A stretch of DNA of 64,000 bases. It comes from Bolinopsis microptera (Eukaryota; Ctenophora; Tentaculata; Lobata; Bolinopsidae). How positions within the stretch are numbered: the stretch's first letter is position 1; each line of letters opens with the position of its first letter. Location of the stretch: positions 2,707,096 to 2,771,095 of the forward strand of contig NC_087080.1 in assembly GCF_026151205.1 (NCBI RefSeq). Direction: 5' to 3'. The notes beneath the pieces are model-generated. The model worked only from the letters and a program-made list of their open reading frames with translations, was not told the origin of the DNA and searched no databases. The translations under genes and the position numbers were made by a program. Positions 12,901-24,200 of this stretch are shown here, in pieces.

Positions 12901-15900
12901 ATTTTTTTCAGATGAAGATTCATTTTCGCATTTATTTGATAATTTGGATAGTCGGATCGAGCTGAATTTTATTGAATTGTGTTTGGCCATTCAAATTACG
13001 TTTGTCCTGAAAAAAATTAGAGTTATAGCTTCTCAGATGACCGAGATACGAAGCATAAAGAGTTTATTCATTACATGTGATCAGGTGATTTGCTTACCTA
13101 ATCACGTGATAAGGTGACCCCGTAAACTACCCCGTTAAACATTATGGGAGTCGTTAAGGCTCACATAATCACCCAATCAATTTTGTCCAGTTAGCGTGGC
13201 CAGGTGACAGTTTATCAGAACTACCGTCTAACTAGTGCAGGTTGATATTCGGCTGCCAAATTTGTAGATATAAACTGCTCTCCAACTTACCAAGTACGAA
13301 CTAATATCGAGGTTGCTTTGACTGTAGTTTTAAATATCAAATTATTCGAGATCCCGGATCAGCCGATGATATATTTAAATATGTTCTGGGATTTCAAATC
13401 ATTATAAGTCAATTAATGAACACTAATATGGTAGATGCTTGTCACCATATCACACGATAGGATCATAAGCTATATCAATTATCTCAGGGACAGATCTATA
13501 TTGTAGGGTGTTAGTAACATACCAGAGTAACATACCAGAGTTACATACCAGAGTTACATAATACAAACCAGAGTTACATACCAGAGCTAACTAACAGACT
13601 GTTACAGTGTTAGTAACATAGTCTGTAACTCTAGTGTTAATTAAATACTGCCTGTAACTATGGTCTCTACTATCTGTACGACACGAAAATTTAATCATGT
13701 TTCATTGAAATTATGATCGTTGGTCATGAAACTGTGGCTACGAATTAATACACATGGTAGGAACAATTAAAACTATCTCGCACTGTACCAATTTATAGCA
13801 TTAGCACATTCTTTTCGTATTATTTTGTTTGTTCAATATTATAATTAAATGAACATTTAAATGAACATTCGTGCACATTTTTCTATCGTCTATACAAGGA
13901 GTCGTAGCCAGCACACGTCTACATTTCAACTTTCATTCGATACTTAATTTATTTTTATGATTAAACAATAAACATATTATATAATATGTGCAGGTAAGGT
14001 ATTCTACATGATAACGTATTTAGTTGATGTGGTAGTGTATGTCTCAAAGTAATTATAATACAATCATCATAGCCATAATTTTGATATTATTATTATTTAT
14101 TTACTTATTTATAAGACTGTTTGTTACAGATTTATCGTAAACTGTTCATAATATGACAAACTGAAGAACGATATTTTAAGGTATCTTTAAAATGTTGACG
14201 CAGTAATTCTCCAGGGAATAATTTATTACATAATTTAAAGTCGTTTAAACGGCACATTTTATACCAGCAACTTTCGTCTCAGCTTAATATAAGGAATGTA
14301 GATATTAAATTAAGCAACTCATTGTTAATGAGCCGTAAATACTGTATAACTAAATACTATATAACTATATATATATATAACTGGTCGTTGTGTTCGAGGG
14401 AACGAATGATTATTTCAATAACATTTACGCAATATAATACGATTAAAGCATTACCATTATATCACTAATAACCATTAACAGAGACACCTTATTATTGCTA
14501 TTATTGTTATTGTTGTGCCAACACGATATTGTGACAGATTCGCAATATAGTGCTTTCGCATTTCGTTATAATGTGCGGTTGCCCAAAAACCATTTACTGC
14601 GCATACATAATATTATGTTATTTATGACGTATCCTCTTTTTAACAAGATAATCCAAGATGTGCAGTGAATCGGATGTTTTTTATGTAGTCTAATAACATC
14701 GTATGATACTGTACATTATCTTGAAACCTACATATTACCGCCATATTTATAAGCAGTTATCTAGACTAGTGGGTCTACGAGCCCGTCTATACTCTATAGG
14801 TGAATTTGAACTATCTAAGCGCTTTTAAAACCCAGAATAGTTCCTATTCTGATAGAATAGTTTCAAGAATAATGCTGTTTTATGAATTCGTTTAATTAAC
14901 AATAAACAGGGCCCTGAAACCTAATAACGCCACGCCTTAACTTCTGCTTGTTCCTACTGCTCTTATCCGCCTTTCCTCTTCCACAGCAAACTTATAAACT
15001 GCCACTATTTACTATTTGTAGCTAACCTTTCAACTTTCTCAAGATAATTATTAAATCCTGGGCCAAATACTTTAATTGCTTCCTTATTCGTTTAATAATT
15101 CTAATGACCGAATTATCAATTAACGTTACGCTTCAATATCATATCTTGTAGAGCAAAAGAAGCTCATTGCTTGGCAGTAATATGCTTGTTAATACATCAC
15201 GCGATACATTATTCAGTGAGAAATTCTAGAAATAACCGAACAGTTCGCACCGGAAAATTCTATACTATATTTACCTATTTAATACATTCTTAAATTTTAT
15301 AATTTCCCGTTCAGTACGTTCGCAACAGGTCGATTTCATCGAAACCTTTTCATTTTGGCAGAAAAACGATCGTTTAGGTAAGTGAGATCACCCTGAGCTG
15401 CGCCCCGAAAATAAAAACCACCACCTGTGAATCATTAGTAGAAGCACGATTTGGAACGAATACTTCCCCTGTACTATCAAGGGGGCTAAGTCGCTAAGAA
15501 CCCCCACCAGACAGAGTCCAGGTCGCCATTACCTCATGAGAGAAATTACTGTTTTACTGATGACCTGGAGCTATAGTTTGAAAACGTAGGCAGAGTAAAA
15601 TGGGAACAGAGAGAGAGAGACCTCTGGAGAGCAGGGACTAGTGACCAGCCAGCTTGGTCTCTCTTATTGGTTGTGGTGCAGGTGGTGTATTTTACTATCG
15701 ACCATCTTTCTACCCGTGTGAGAGAGATTATTACATCTCACAGAGATGGATAATGTGAGTTCTTAAGCGGTTCTAAGTACGCTGCGTGAAAAGTTGCTGT
15801 GAATTTGTTTTGTTGTTTAATCCGGTCCTTGATGCTTTCTTGATGTTATGCTAGTGTTGAATAATTACAGCGTGGTTATTGTAATTAAAGACACATTAGA

Positions 15901-18900
15901 CCAAGTATGTTGACAAAAGAGGACGATGAGGATTGGACCCTCAGTAATTTATCCGTTAACTCAAATTATTTGTTAAATATATTATATATAGCAATCTTGT
16001 TTAAGCATTCAAAGTTCTATAACAGTAAACTGTTCATCTTCAAATTTATCCGTCTTACTGTCATAGTTGGTATGTTGGCTAAGTTTTTTCGGCACTTTTT
16101 CGGCACGTCAACACTACTTATCAGCTAAAATGGTCGCTGCCTTTTGTCGTGAGTTTAAAACAGAGCCGTAACAACGGATCCATTTCATAAACCATTGTCT
16201 GAAGTAAAAACACAGCAACATCACATAACACCACCAGCACCTTGATGTACCATCTAATTACCATGACAATAGTGCTAGTTTGTCCTGTGAAGCTGGCTGA
16301 CTTGTGAAAAGTGCCGCGTGGTAGATTGTTCCTCTATAAGTTACAATGACGCCGGCCCATCTCACATCTGGCAACATCTCAGTCCCTGATCAGCCACTAA
16401 AAACTAATTGCCAGCAACTTTTCACGCCGTTGGTAGGATCACAGGTGCCCTCGAATTTTCTAGGAGCTCTTCTGTTTTCCTCGCAGATTGGGTTAGCATC
16501 ACTCCGACGACCTTGCCAGAGCTCTTCTTCTCTTACAATTGTGGCTGGATAGTGGATCAGCCAAGTCACGCATTGATGCCTTTATGGTAAACTTAAATCT
16601 TGTTTCATTCATCTTAAGTGAATTAATAACACAAATATTGATCATCAAGTTCTGCATAATCATGTTCATATTGACGTATCTTAATCGAATTATCATAAAG
16701 AGGAACTGATCATATAGGTCACAGTACTCGAAGAACTACATTATCGAATGTTTAATTTTTTATGAAAGCGCGAAGTGTTTTGTTTTCTGTCTTCATAACT
16801 GGTTTATTTCATTGACATATTTTAATGTCTTCACCTGCACAATTTCTCGATGACAGTGTGGAAGCGTGCCCTGTTTAATAATTTCTTACGTGCTCTTATC
16901 CATAGCTTTCATTTAGTTTTCGTTGATACTTTCAATTTTGTAACCAGCTTACAGCTGTTGAAATGCAATCATAATAATTCGATTCAGTTTGAAAAGAGAT
17001 CAATCTAAACATGTGGGAGTTTACCACAGGGGGCATTCCACGGTAAATGCTAAATATTTCTATACATCTAATTTCTTTTTCTTGCCATTTACTTAGTTAG
17101 TAGTTAGGGCCATAATGTTTGAAACCGTCACTGCAGCTAGTATGTTATCTGCTTTACCGTGCGTGATCTCGATAATTCTTAAATGCGGCTCGGAAGGATA
17201 TAAACCAGGTTGTTAATCATACAATTGCTATTTGTTATTAGTCAGCACCAGCACAGCTGTTTATTGTACAAATGATGTCTGATAACAACTCGGTAATTTC
17301 CTTACATCTGTCTCTAGTCGAGTAGCACTTCCGTTAATGGCACATCATGTGGGAATATAATAAGATTGGAATGGTTTAGGTAGATAGCTACTGATTTGTC
17401 AATGGAGTGGTGTTTATTACATAATTGTTTTAGATAATAGATCGGTATCAAGCTTTGAGGAAAATTAACCGCTGTTCATATAAGAAATACGGAATACCAG
17501 TATCAGTAACAGTGTTTATCCACCGTTAGTAAAATTAGTAGTTTACAGCTTTTGAAGGAATCAACTATGACTTATGAGTATGTCTAACCAACATGTTTTG
17601 GGAAGCCTTGCCTTAGATTGTTGCACCGTGAGAAAACAATAAAGATTACTGAAAGCTATTTTTTGATATCTTACCGCGTACTTAACCTTTTAACCTTTAT
17701 AAATGCACAACCTATTCATGATGGGGGGTACACCCTGTCAATATAACACCAGTTGGTGGTACGCTCACATTACGCAATATTAGACTGTATTAACAGGTAA
17801 TACCCAGGATAATCTTACAGCCACAATAGCGACACATCGCCTGGGAGTTGCACTGCAAATAAATGCAGTGAACTTGATAAATCCAAGGTCACATTTTGTT
17901 CTTTAACTATCGTTTCTTTTGTTACGTTCTATGTTGCTGCTTGGTAAACGCCCGACTTGAATCCCCCAAATCACAGTTTAGCATCCATTAAAGCCCCAAC
18001 ACAAAGACGATCGGTGCTTAAACGGCATCACGACTAAACTTTACACTCACTTGAAGAACTTCAAGGCTATGTTTTCTCGATCATTCTCTTGTAAAGTGTA
18101 ATCAAGCTTGTATCTATATCCTCACTTGCATACTCCATTATCAAATCCTTACTTCATGCACCATCAAATGCACAAAACCGCAAAACCACCTGGCTATTTA
18201 ACGCCTTAGTCAGCCATGCAGAGAGCTAGTTATTGCAATCCATCATGATATAATCTAGGTTACTGACAATACAAATCGTATAATTTATACGATATAACGG
18301 AGTGAGGACAAATGGTCGGCAGTTAATGTGCGTGAAGATGACAAGGTTTATATCGAGCTAATGTTTTGTTAGTAGCATTAACCTGTGTTGTTGTGTTGTA
18401 CCTACTTTAATTTTGCATTACTGTGTATAGGAACCGAGCATTTATTAATGCATTGATTTGAAGATGTCATGTTTTAACTAAGGATTTTTTAAATATTAAG
18501 AAGTTGTATTTTTTTTAAATATTTTCGTTTGACCTTAGACAGTTGGGCTTTATAGTGGAAAATTGGTAGTGCAAAAACAGGTTGCATCTGAAAACGTTGC
18601 TATCTTACTATATATAAAGCGAGACGATATATATATATATTTATCCGTGCCATTTTACTGACACCACGGCATCAACTTTAACGCGAATTTCTGCAAAAAC
18701 CGTCAAAGATATACAACTGAATCTTTTTTGACTGGGTTAAATGCTTTAATGGCCTCCAAATCAGCATGAAAAAATAAAAAATTGGCCAAGAAATAGGAGT
18801 TTTAGAGCCCAAAATTTGGTACCCCAAGTGGTGTCAAAAACGCGAATTAAATAGGTAATAATTGTTTTAGTCTCTTGAGTCTTGACACCATTTTAGGGTT

Positions 18901-21900
18901 AGACGGGTTCCTGCTCGTATGTTCCAAATTGACAAAATTCAAACAATCATCTTTACTGGATACAAATCATCAGAAATGTAACTTCACTTTAAAAAACAGA
19001 CTACAGATGTTTAAGAGTAACCAATTGCTTAGCGCTTTCCTTTTATTCACCTACAACTATCAGTATGGCAATTGTTTACCTAATACCCATATGCATAATA
19101 TATAATATTATCACATCCCATGTTATGTTGCAGTATGTGTTGGAAGACATTGTGGCACGTGCGTTATGTACAAGTTGCAAGTGCTATTCTCTAGACTAAT
19201 GTTCCGGCTCCCCAATATGAGTGGGGGCGATATTAAATATTATTATGTTCGTTGCACAGATGTCCTTGGATCAGTAATCCATTAATTGCCTAATGCCCTG
19301 TAAGCAATGGTTGGGACACAGACAGTTTGTTACGAAAATCATTGCACAAGGCTTTTTTTTGGTGCTGTTGTTTCAGACACAAGTCGGCAATTTGTGACTA
19401 ATTTCTTATTACATTTTTGATTGGAGTAAGGCATTTTTATCTTTTATACAACTATTCAACTTTTATTCAGAAATAAATCTAGAACAACATCAAATCCGGA
19501 GCTCTAGTTCTTCTGACTAATGATTTATTGTGCCATTTTAATTATCCTTACACTGTATTAATTATTATATTTCTTATTTCAGATGCTTTTAGGAATTTAA
19601 CATTATATTATTATCATAATTCACAAAATGATGAATGCACAGAGTCCAAGCTCTAACTCTCTAACTCTTACACTGGTGCTGAGTCGTAGAGAATTTATCT
19701 AGATTGGTGGCCTCTGAGCTCTGTTATTTACGTTACTCATGTGGGTTCAGCCTATCTATTTTGCTTTTGGCTCTGTGTCTGAGAATTTCTCAATTTATAA
19801 GATAATTGCTAAATTGATCATTTAAAAATATGTGCAATTGTTGCTAAATTCTTTATTAAAGCACTAATGACTAAGACTTTAAATTACAACCTGGCATCAA
19901 TCATCAAGTTATGAAATATATCATTAATACTAAAAGCAGATTGCTCCTGCAGATCATAATATAACAGCTGCCGTTTCGTTTGCACAATGTGACAATGATG
20001 TCACATTTTTATTATAAATTTATTTGGTAATATAAACTAACAAATAATAAAAAAATACTTAACTAGCAGAAAAAAATGACTCAACTTGGATCACATATTG
20101 AGTGGCATATAGTCAACGGCACAATAGTGGAGTTCAACAAGAATGCAGACATCGGCTACGGAACAATACTGATACTAATAACCATTTTGGGAACCCTTGG
20201 AAATGCACTTTCACTCTACTACTTCATCTCCAAACGCAGAGACGTCTCTGCTATCATATACATCAGCGTCACCGCTGTGGACACAGTGCTATGCCTCTGT
20301 GCGTTCCCTGTGGCGCTCTCCTACTTCAACAGCAGGAACCCCACCCTGTTTAGCAGCTTGATCTTCTGTAACATGTGGCACCTGGTGTATAAGACTCTCT
20401 CCTCCATGTCCATCTTCTGTGTTGCTACACTGAGTATCACTAGAACCTACTTTCTGTTGCGGCCCTTCAGGTCTATTTCTAAGAAGCTGGTTGTGGCTTC
20501 GTTAGTCAGCTACTTCCTGTTCCAATGTGTTGCTTCTACCATAATATACTGGGAGCAAGGAGGACAGTGGATGTATTTCAGTATGTTTGCTGAGTGTTCA
20601 TTTGCAGCAAACGTAACCAAGTTTGAGAAACTTGGAGACGTAATTCTGAACATGTGCCACACTTTTCCAGTTTTCCCCATAATCCTTAGTTGTTTCATCA
20701 GCATTTTTGCTCTGATGGGTTCAGCGCGGGAGGGGAGAAGTGCAGAGCAGAACATGGAGAAGCGCTACGCTTCTGTAACAATCGTCATGTTCACTGTAAT
20801 ATATGCAGTGTTCAACATCCCCTCATCCTTCCTAAACCTCTATAAACTATTTGACATGGAAGGATTTGACGAAATGTTAGCATTCGACGAACTGGGCTAC
20901 TTTTCTAACTTTGTGTGGAGCCTCAGCATACCATTAAACGCATTGTGCAACCCCATTCTCTACATCATTAGGATGAAAAACCTCCGGGCAGCCCTGTTGA
21001 CTACAATAACAGGTAAAAATTCAAGAGAATCTGATGATTATGTGACAGCACGCACTGAGCTGGCTAGTCGTGTCTGAAGAATTAATGCTTCGGGAACTCC
21101 ACGTCAATATGCCTCTTGATCGGGGCTAGGTGGCTTCAAATGGTGAACATGTAATGTGCATGTCATGTGATTTGAGTCATAAACATATAATGCATGCCTT
21201 ATGCTTTGGGTTGTTTGCCATAAACAAACTATCGCAAACTTGTTTAGAGTTTAGTTAGAATTAGAAAGCTACCATTAACGTTCAATTGCAGGGGGTTTCT
21301 ACAATCCAACCCAGGAGAGACAATCATGTACTAAGATAACAAAAACATCATCCCGTATTCCTGCTCTGGTGTAACACATTGTGCTGGAGATGTGGCCCAG
21401 GAAGGCTATGACTATGATTAACAATTATGTTGGACATATCTAGAATTTTATTGAAAATTGATTGACTGATTAAAGAATAAAGGGCTGAGTGTATTTATAC
21501 ACTTTTAAACTTGATGTTTAAATTATTAAATAGGTTTCTGTATATATTCCACTTCTCTTTGTCTCACATCTTATAAATTTACTGTGCATTGTAGATCTTA
21601 GCTTGAGCCTTGATTTAAATATTCGTTTTCGAAAATGATTTAAAATGATTTGAACCGCGATTTCAATTTTGAACAAGTTACCCGTACTGAAAGTAAAGGG
21701 AAGAAGTAAAAGGTCCTGCTAAATAATAAAAGATAAAATTCCACTGTATTCATGCTTTTCAGTACAAGTTAGAACGAAGTCTTCATGTTATGAAACCAGG
21801 AATAACACTGTTTTTCGAGGGTTGAACAGTATTAAAATTATGGCAAAGACTTCAATATAATAATAAAAATAACTGCGTGCAATTGATATAGACTATTACA

Positions 21901-23765
21901 TTAATTGGTGTCCTTAATTGTGAGTGATTCAGAAGATTGTCAGTTCCTCTTATTGTACTTACTTTGAAGTCTTGCAGACATTGTAAAAACAGTTCAGGAG
22001 AAAAGAAAGGAAGAGCTATCCTTTGATACCCGTTTAGAACGCCAAACTGGGCCAGCAAACTTCCATATGAGTGGAATTCAGGTAAAAAATCGACCTGTAA
22101 AATATTTCTGTGATAAGATGAAATCACAGGGACATTTTCAAGAAATGAATTACATCAGGTAAAAACAGTGCTACCAGAACGTTATACTGACAAAATATGA
22201 CAGAAACAGCTCTTATAAAACTTAGCAGAATTGCCACAACTCTACACTGGTCACTGAACCTTTTACAAGAAATTCAAACAGAAAGTTGAAAATTGATAAT
22301 TTACTAGTACTCACCATACGAGGGTTTTTAAGTCCTTCCGTTTCAATTATATCTTCAAATTTACCGGAAATGTTAATGCTCTCTAGCTGAGAGTTCATGT
22401 TTGTATGTGATATTTCAACTGCTTTTGGGAGACCTGGACATGTTTCGGGTGAAGGAAAGTACACAGAGAAAGTATCTAGACAAATCATTTAACAATTTTA
22501 CTATCAGCTGATACAAGTAGACGTATTGGCCTCTTAAAAGATCCTTAATATAATGTAACATGACAAATTTTGCATAATTAAAAGATCTACAAAGGGTCTA
22601 CAAACAGGAAATTGAAATGAGTACCTGTTGTTCCACTACTGAACATCATGATAGCTGTATCGTCCAAATTGCCATTGTGTTCAGGACAAATCGTCGATTC
22701 ATCTCTGAAATAATTATAATATTTTTATCATCTGTATAAGTGCCCTTCTTCATTGTGTTTTCAAATACAATCGTTTAGATTTCAATGCCATCATTAAGCC
22801 AGTTGAAAATACATCTTTTCATTGATAAGCAGTTTCTTGACTGTTTTGGTAAATAATGTCAGATATACATGATGTAAATTTTATTTTAGATTTTGAACAG
22901 CTCCTATCACAATTGAGCAATGAAAAAAAAACTGATAAAGGAATATGATTGATTACATTTAATTAGGCTGAATTGAGCTCTACACTTACTTCGACCATTC
23001 ATCAAGATCCTCAATATTTGGTAAAATCTTATACTTATGCTTTCCTTGCAGTTCCTGTAGTTTATCAGCGCTGCACATATGTCCAATTGCATAGTTACAC
23101 TCGCTTACTTCAATCAGTTTACTCGTCTCTTGATCTGCGCATTATTAGGTTCAGAGGAGAACTCATTAAAAATAAAATTTAGAGTTATTGGATAATAAAA
23201 CTTGAAAATCATTGACTCGATCACAAACAAATAACATGAGCTTACTAGTATGCATTGGGTTGAAAAGAACTGGAACAGCTCCGGTAGCAACAACTCCTAG
23301 TCTAGCTGGCAGATAGTTGAGATGGTTGAGTCCCACAATGGCAACATGATCACCATGTCCCATTCCTGCAGCTTTGAACTTGTTGGCCATTCTTCCAATT
23401 TGGGCTGCAAGCTCAGATCCCTTGACATCTTGACGTGTCAGACCACAAGTCTGAATATTTTGTTTGTAAGTTTAAATTACTTTCTAATCGGTGCAATCAG
23501 TTTAATTCAATTTAATGAATATAGATTAAAATGGCTTGCTGAATGTTGGTACAGCATTGATATCAGATTAGACATGGAGACAATCAATTATTATAACAGA
23601 CACACATAAATTACTGACCAACAAAACTGTATCAAGTTGAGTGTCTATACTGTTGAGGATATTTTGATGCATTGGAAGAGCAGGATAAACAAGTTTGTCT
23701 GGACAAGTGATGATTCTAGCTGCTTTAGCTGCAGAGGACAAGCATCGTTTCAGGACAACAGCCAT
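3951..23765 (-). CDS. 4-coumarate--CoA ligase-like acyl-CoA synthetase (ANL family), 12 exons
   Basis: This enzyme activates a carboxylic acid to acyl-AMP and then acyl-CoA. Exons in transcript order: 23619-23765, 23246-23450, 22990-23134, 22625-22704, 22315-22433, 21963-22094, 9383-9572, 5985-6085, 5106-5236, 4900-4993, 4451-4577, 3951-4117. All phases join to 545 codons plus TAG, the usual length for the family. Diagnostic motifs: P-loop SSGTTGLPK (about residue 188, split between exons 4 and 5), GYGCTE (about 340), KTGD with Asp422, the hinge [13 protein letters not shown] (about 436-448) and the catalytic lysine in LPSGKIQRK (Lys528). The N-terminus [18 protein letters not shown] is basic and Ser/Ala-rich, suggesting mitochondrial import; the C-terminus DSQNK is not a peroxisomal PTS1 signal. 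The substrate cannot be inferred. Intron 6 (9573-21962) contains a GPCR gene and transposons; intron 7 contains a foldback element; intron 8 contains duplicated pieces of exon 9. Confidence 0.93.
5206..5530 (-). repeat. 144-bp tandem duplication that includes the 5' end of exon 9
   Basis: The segment starting CACACAG occurs at 5206, 5350 and 5494, an exact 144-bp period, about 2.3 copies. The first copy is the 5' end of true exon 9 of the acyl-CoA ligase with its 3' splice site. The other two lie in intron 8 and keep an acceptor (ctcag, then TTAGTAGACACAGAGACAGG or CTAGTAGACACAG) but no matching donor. Reading on from a copy gives [16 protein letters not shown] and a stop. Confidence 0.85.
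5531..5700 (+). repeat. Possible SINE-like element with an ATT-rich tail
   Basis: A CG-richer stretch holds a pol III B-box-like run (GTTCAAACC, near 5590), then a short palindromic segment (CCCTAGGGCCC) and the tail TTTATTATTATTATTTC. This layout resembles a tRNA-related SINE, but no A box is clear and only one copy is in the window. Confidence 0.3.
6485..6780 (+). pseudogene. LINE relic: C-terminal end of an APE-type ORF2
   Basis: The frame 6493-6714 reads [19 protein letters not shown], then [20 protein letters not shown], and ends [11 protein letters not shown]. The pattern S.....PKLWN.LP followed by FK.KL is the usual extreme C-terminus of jockey/CR1-like LINE ORF2 proteins. A stop lies just upstream in frame and no RT core precedes it, so this is a 5'-truncated copy. 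It ends in a short TAGGTAGGTAGG run. It sits in intron 7 of the acyl-CoA ligase and is not the same family as the LINE at 59.9-63.0 kb. Confidence 0.6.
8633..9369. mobile_element. Foldback MITE with TTAA target duplication
   Basis: Two arms of about 360 bp are near-perfect inverse complements around a short loop near 9000. Both ends read GGGGGCCGGGGG followed by TCTTCATCAAAATTCTC going inward. TTAA flanks both ends (8629-8632 and 9370-9373), the target duplication of piggyBac-type elements. There is no transposase, so it is non-autonomous. It lies in intron 7, with its right end about 10 bp from the splice donor of exon 7 (9383). The two arms differ mainly in G-tract length and a few bases. 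Confidence 0.85.
9574..10360. other. Intron 6 sequence, no feature
   Basis: This is the 3' end of intron 6 of the acyl-CoA ligase (transcript sense). Nothing was recognised except the start of the segmental duplication whose 19-bp outlier CAGTTAGCGTGGCCAGGTG lies at 10217-10235. Confidence 0.5.
10361..10452. repeat. Segmental direct repeat, left copy
   Basis: About 95 bp starting GACAGTTTATCAGAACTACC and ending CCAAGTACGAACTA is present again at 13206-13303 with few differences. The pair brackets the hAT element at 10590-12875. Confidence 0.85.
10590..12875. mobile_element. Non-autonomous hAT-type element with poly-G ends (copy A), carrying a nested insertion
   Basis: The ends are inverted: GGGGGGAATGCAACGTC at the left and its complement at the right. 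The 8-bp target duplication CGAATAAT lies at 10582-10589 and 12876-12883, as expected for hAT transposons. Just inside each end is an array of the decamer AATGTCAATT (10604-10668 and 12727-12820). Without the nested insertion at 10831-12299 the element is about 815 bp. It has no transposase. Copy B is at 44464-52597 in inverse orientation. Confidence 0.88.
10831..12299. mobile_element. TA-inserting DNA element nested in hAT copy A
   Basis: Terminal inverted repeats start CGGGTATCGGCCTTACAAAA. The flanking dinucleotide TA is duplicated (10829-10830 and 12300-12301). The empty site is seen in hAT copy B near 52,350, where the sequence runs straight through one TA. A 16-bp motif GCCTYACAAAATGACA occurs seven times forward (10840, 10857, 11198, 11221, 11367, 11390, 11745) and three times inverted (11934, 12091, 12275). 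TA duplication suggests the Tc1/mariner group, but no transposase is readable, so the superfamily is inferred. Short open frames inside resemble nothing known. Confidence 0.8.
13206..13303. repeat. Segmental direct repeat, right copy, internally deleted
   Basis: Matches 10361-10452. It is preceded directly by CAGTTAGCGTGGCCAGGTG (13188-13206), which in the left copy lies about 125 bp further away (10217-10235), so the right copy has lost the material between. Confidence 0.85.
13304..18602. other. Intron 6 sequence with no supported gene
   Basis: No reading frame here has a recognisable domain. A short irregular repeat ACATACCAGAGTTA lies at 13518-13590. At 15400-15760 a less AT-rich block has an inverted CCAAT box (TTATTGGTTG) and an ATG followed after three codons by a good donor (15746-15754, gtgagt). 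It could be a 5' exon or promoter of the plus-strand GPCR at 20076, but nothing links the two. Confidence 0.4.
18603..18917 (+). mobile_element. Helitron-like element, short copy
   Basis: It begins TCTTACTATATATAAAGCGA after an A and ends CTCG before a T. Helitrons insert between A and T, start with TC and end with CTRR; this copy's CTCG is one change from the CTAG of the second copy at 50717-52030, with which it shares both ends and about 230 bp next to the 3' end. At 315 bp it is non-autonomous. Confidence 0.75.
18918..20075. other. Intron 6 sequence upstream of the GPCR
   Basis: No gene is supported. It is very AT-rich and would contain the GPCR promoter if its transcript is unspliced. 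A possible acceptor (ctag) stands 11 bases before the GPCR ATG but has a poor pyrimidine tract. Confidence 0.4.
20076..21077 (+). CDS. Rhodopsin-like (class A) GPCR, single exon
   Basis: The 333 residues show seven hydrophobic segments: about 28-51, 58-80, 99-121, 137-158, 187-213, 231-253 and 272-298. Landmarks are GN at 42-43 (Asn1.50), Asp69 in TM2, Cys98 and Cys174 for the extracellular disulphide, TRTY at 122-125 where DRY is usual, and NPILY at 292-296. TM6 lacks the common CWxP. N-glycosylation sites are NGT (14) and NVT (179). The cytoplasmic tail is short and Ser/Thr-rich. Class A receptors couple extracellular ligands to G proteins at the plasma membrane; the ligand cannot be told. 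The gene is intronless and lies wholly inside intron 6 of the acyl-CoA ligase on the opposite strand. The ATG follows an A-rich leader and is the first in frame. AATAAA at 21476-21481 would give a 3' UTR of about 0.4 kb. Confidence 0.9.
   Translation: MTQLGSHIEWHIVNGTIVEFNKNADIGYGTILILITILGTLGNALSLYYFISKRRDVSAIIYISVTAVDTVLCLCAFPVALSYFNSRNPTLFSSLIFCNMWHLVYKTLSSMSIFCVATLSITRTYFLLRPFRSISKKLVVASLVSYFLFQCVASTIIYWEQGGQWMYFSMFAECSFAANVTKFEKLGDVILNMCHTFPVFPIILSCFISIFALMGSAREGRSAEQNMEKRYASVTIVMFTVIYAVFNIPSSFLNLYKLFDMEGFDEMLAFDELGYFSNFVWSLSIPLNALCNPILYIIRMKNLRAALLTTITGKNSRESDDYVTARTELASRV
21078..21962. other. GPCR 3' flank and 5' part of intron 6
   Basis: Contains the likely GPCR 3' UTR with its polyadenylation signal at 21476, then AT-rich intron up to the strong donor of exon 6 (gtaagt at 21962). 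No other feature seen. Confidence 0.5.
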
Positions 23766-24200
23766 TATATCTTGGCTAATGTAAATAATGTATTAACACT
23801 TTATATCTGAACATGTTTGATAGGTGATGCCCGGTTTGCAAAACTAATTTTAGATAATCACGATGATTGTGATGAATAAAAGTTTAAATTCTTGATTTCT
23901 ACATGAAATTCATTGATAAAATATTGCATATTCCATTGTAAAAAAAATATATGGGTACTGTATTGTGATGAAGATACATAATCAGTAGATCTACGATACT
24001 TCAGAACTAAATGTTAAAAATCAGTCATGCATTAAACTTTCCAATAAATTATTTTAAAAAGGATTTGTTTTTCACCTAAGTTCACTATACTACCTAAGTT
24101 CACTGTACCAAAACTAGAAAATTGTTAACTAACTTCTAATAGTTATATCTGAATGCAGTCAATAATTTATAAAAATACATTATAAATATGACTTATGAAT

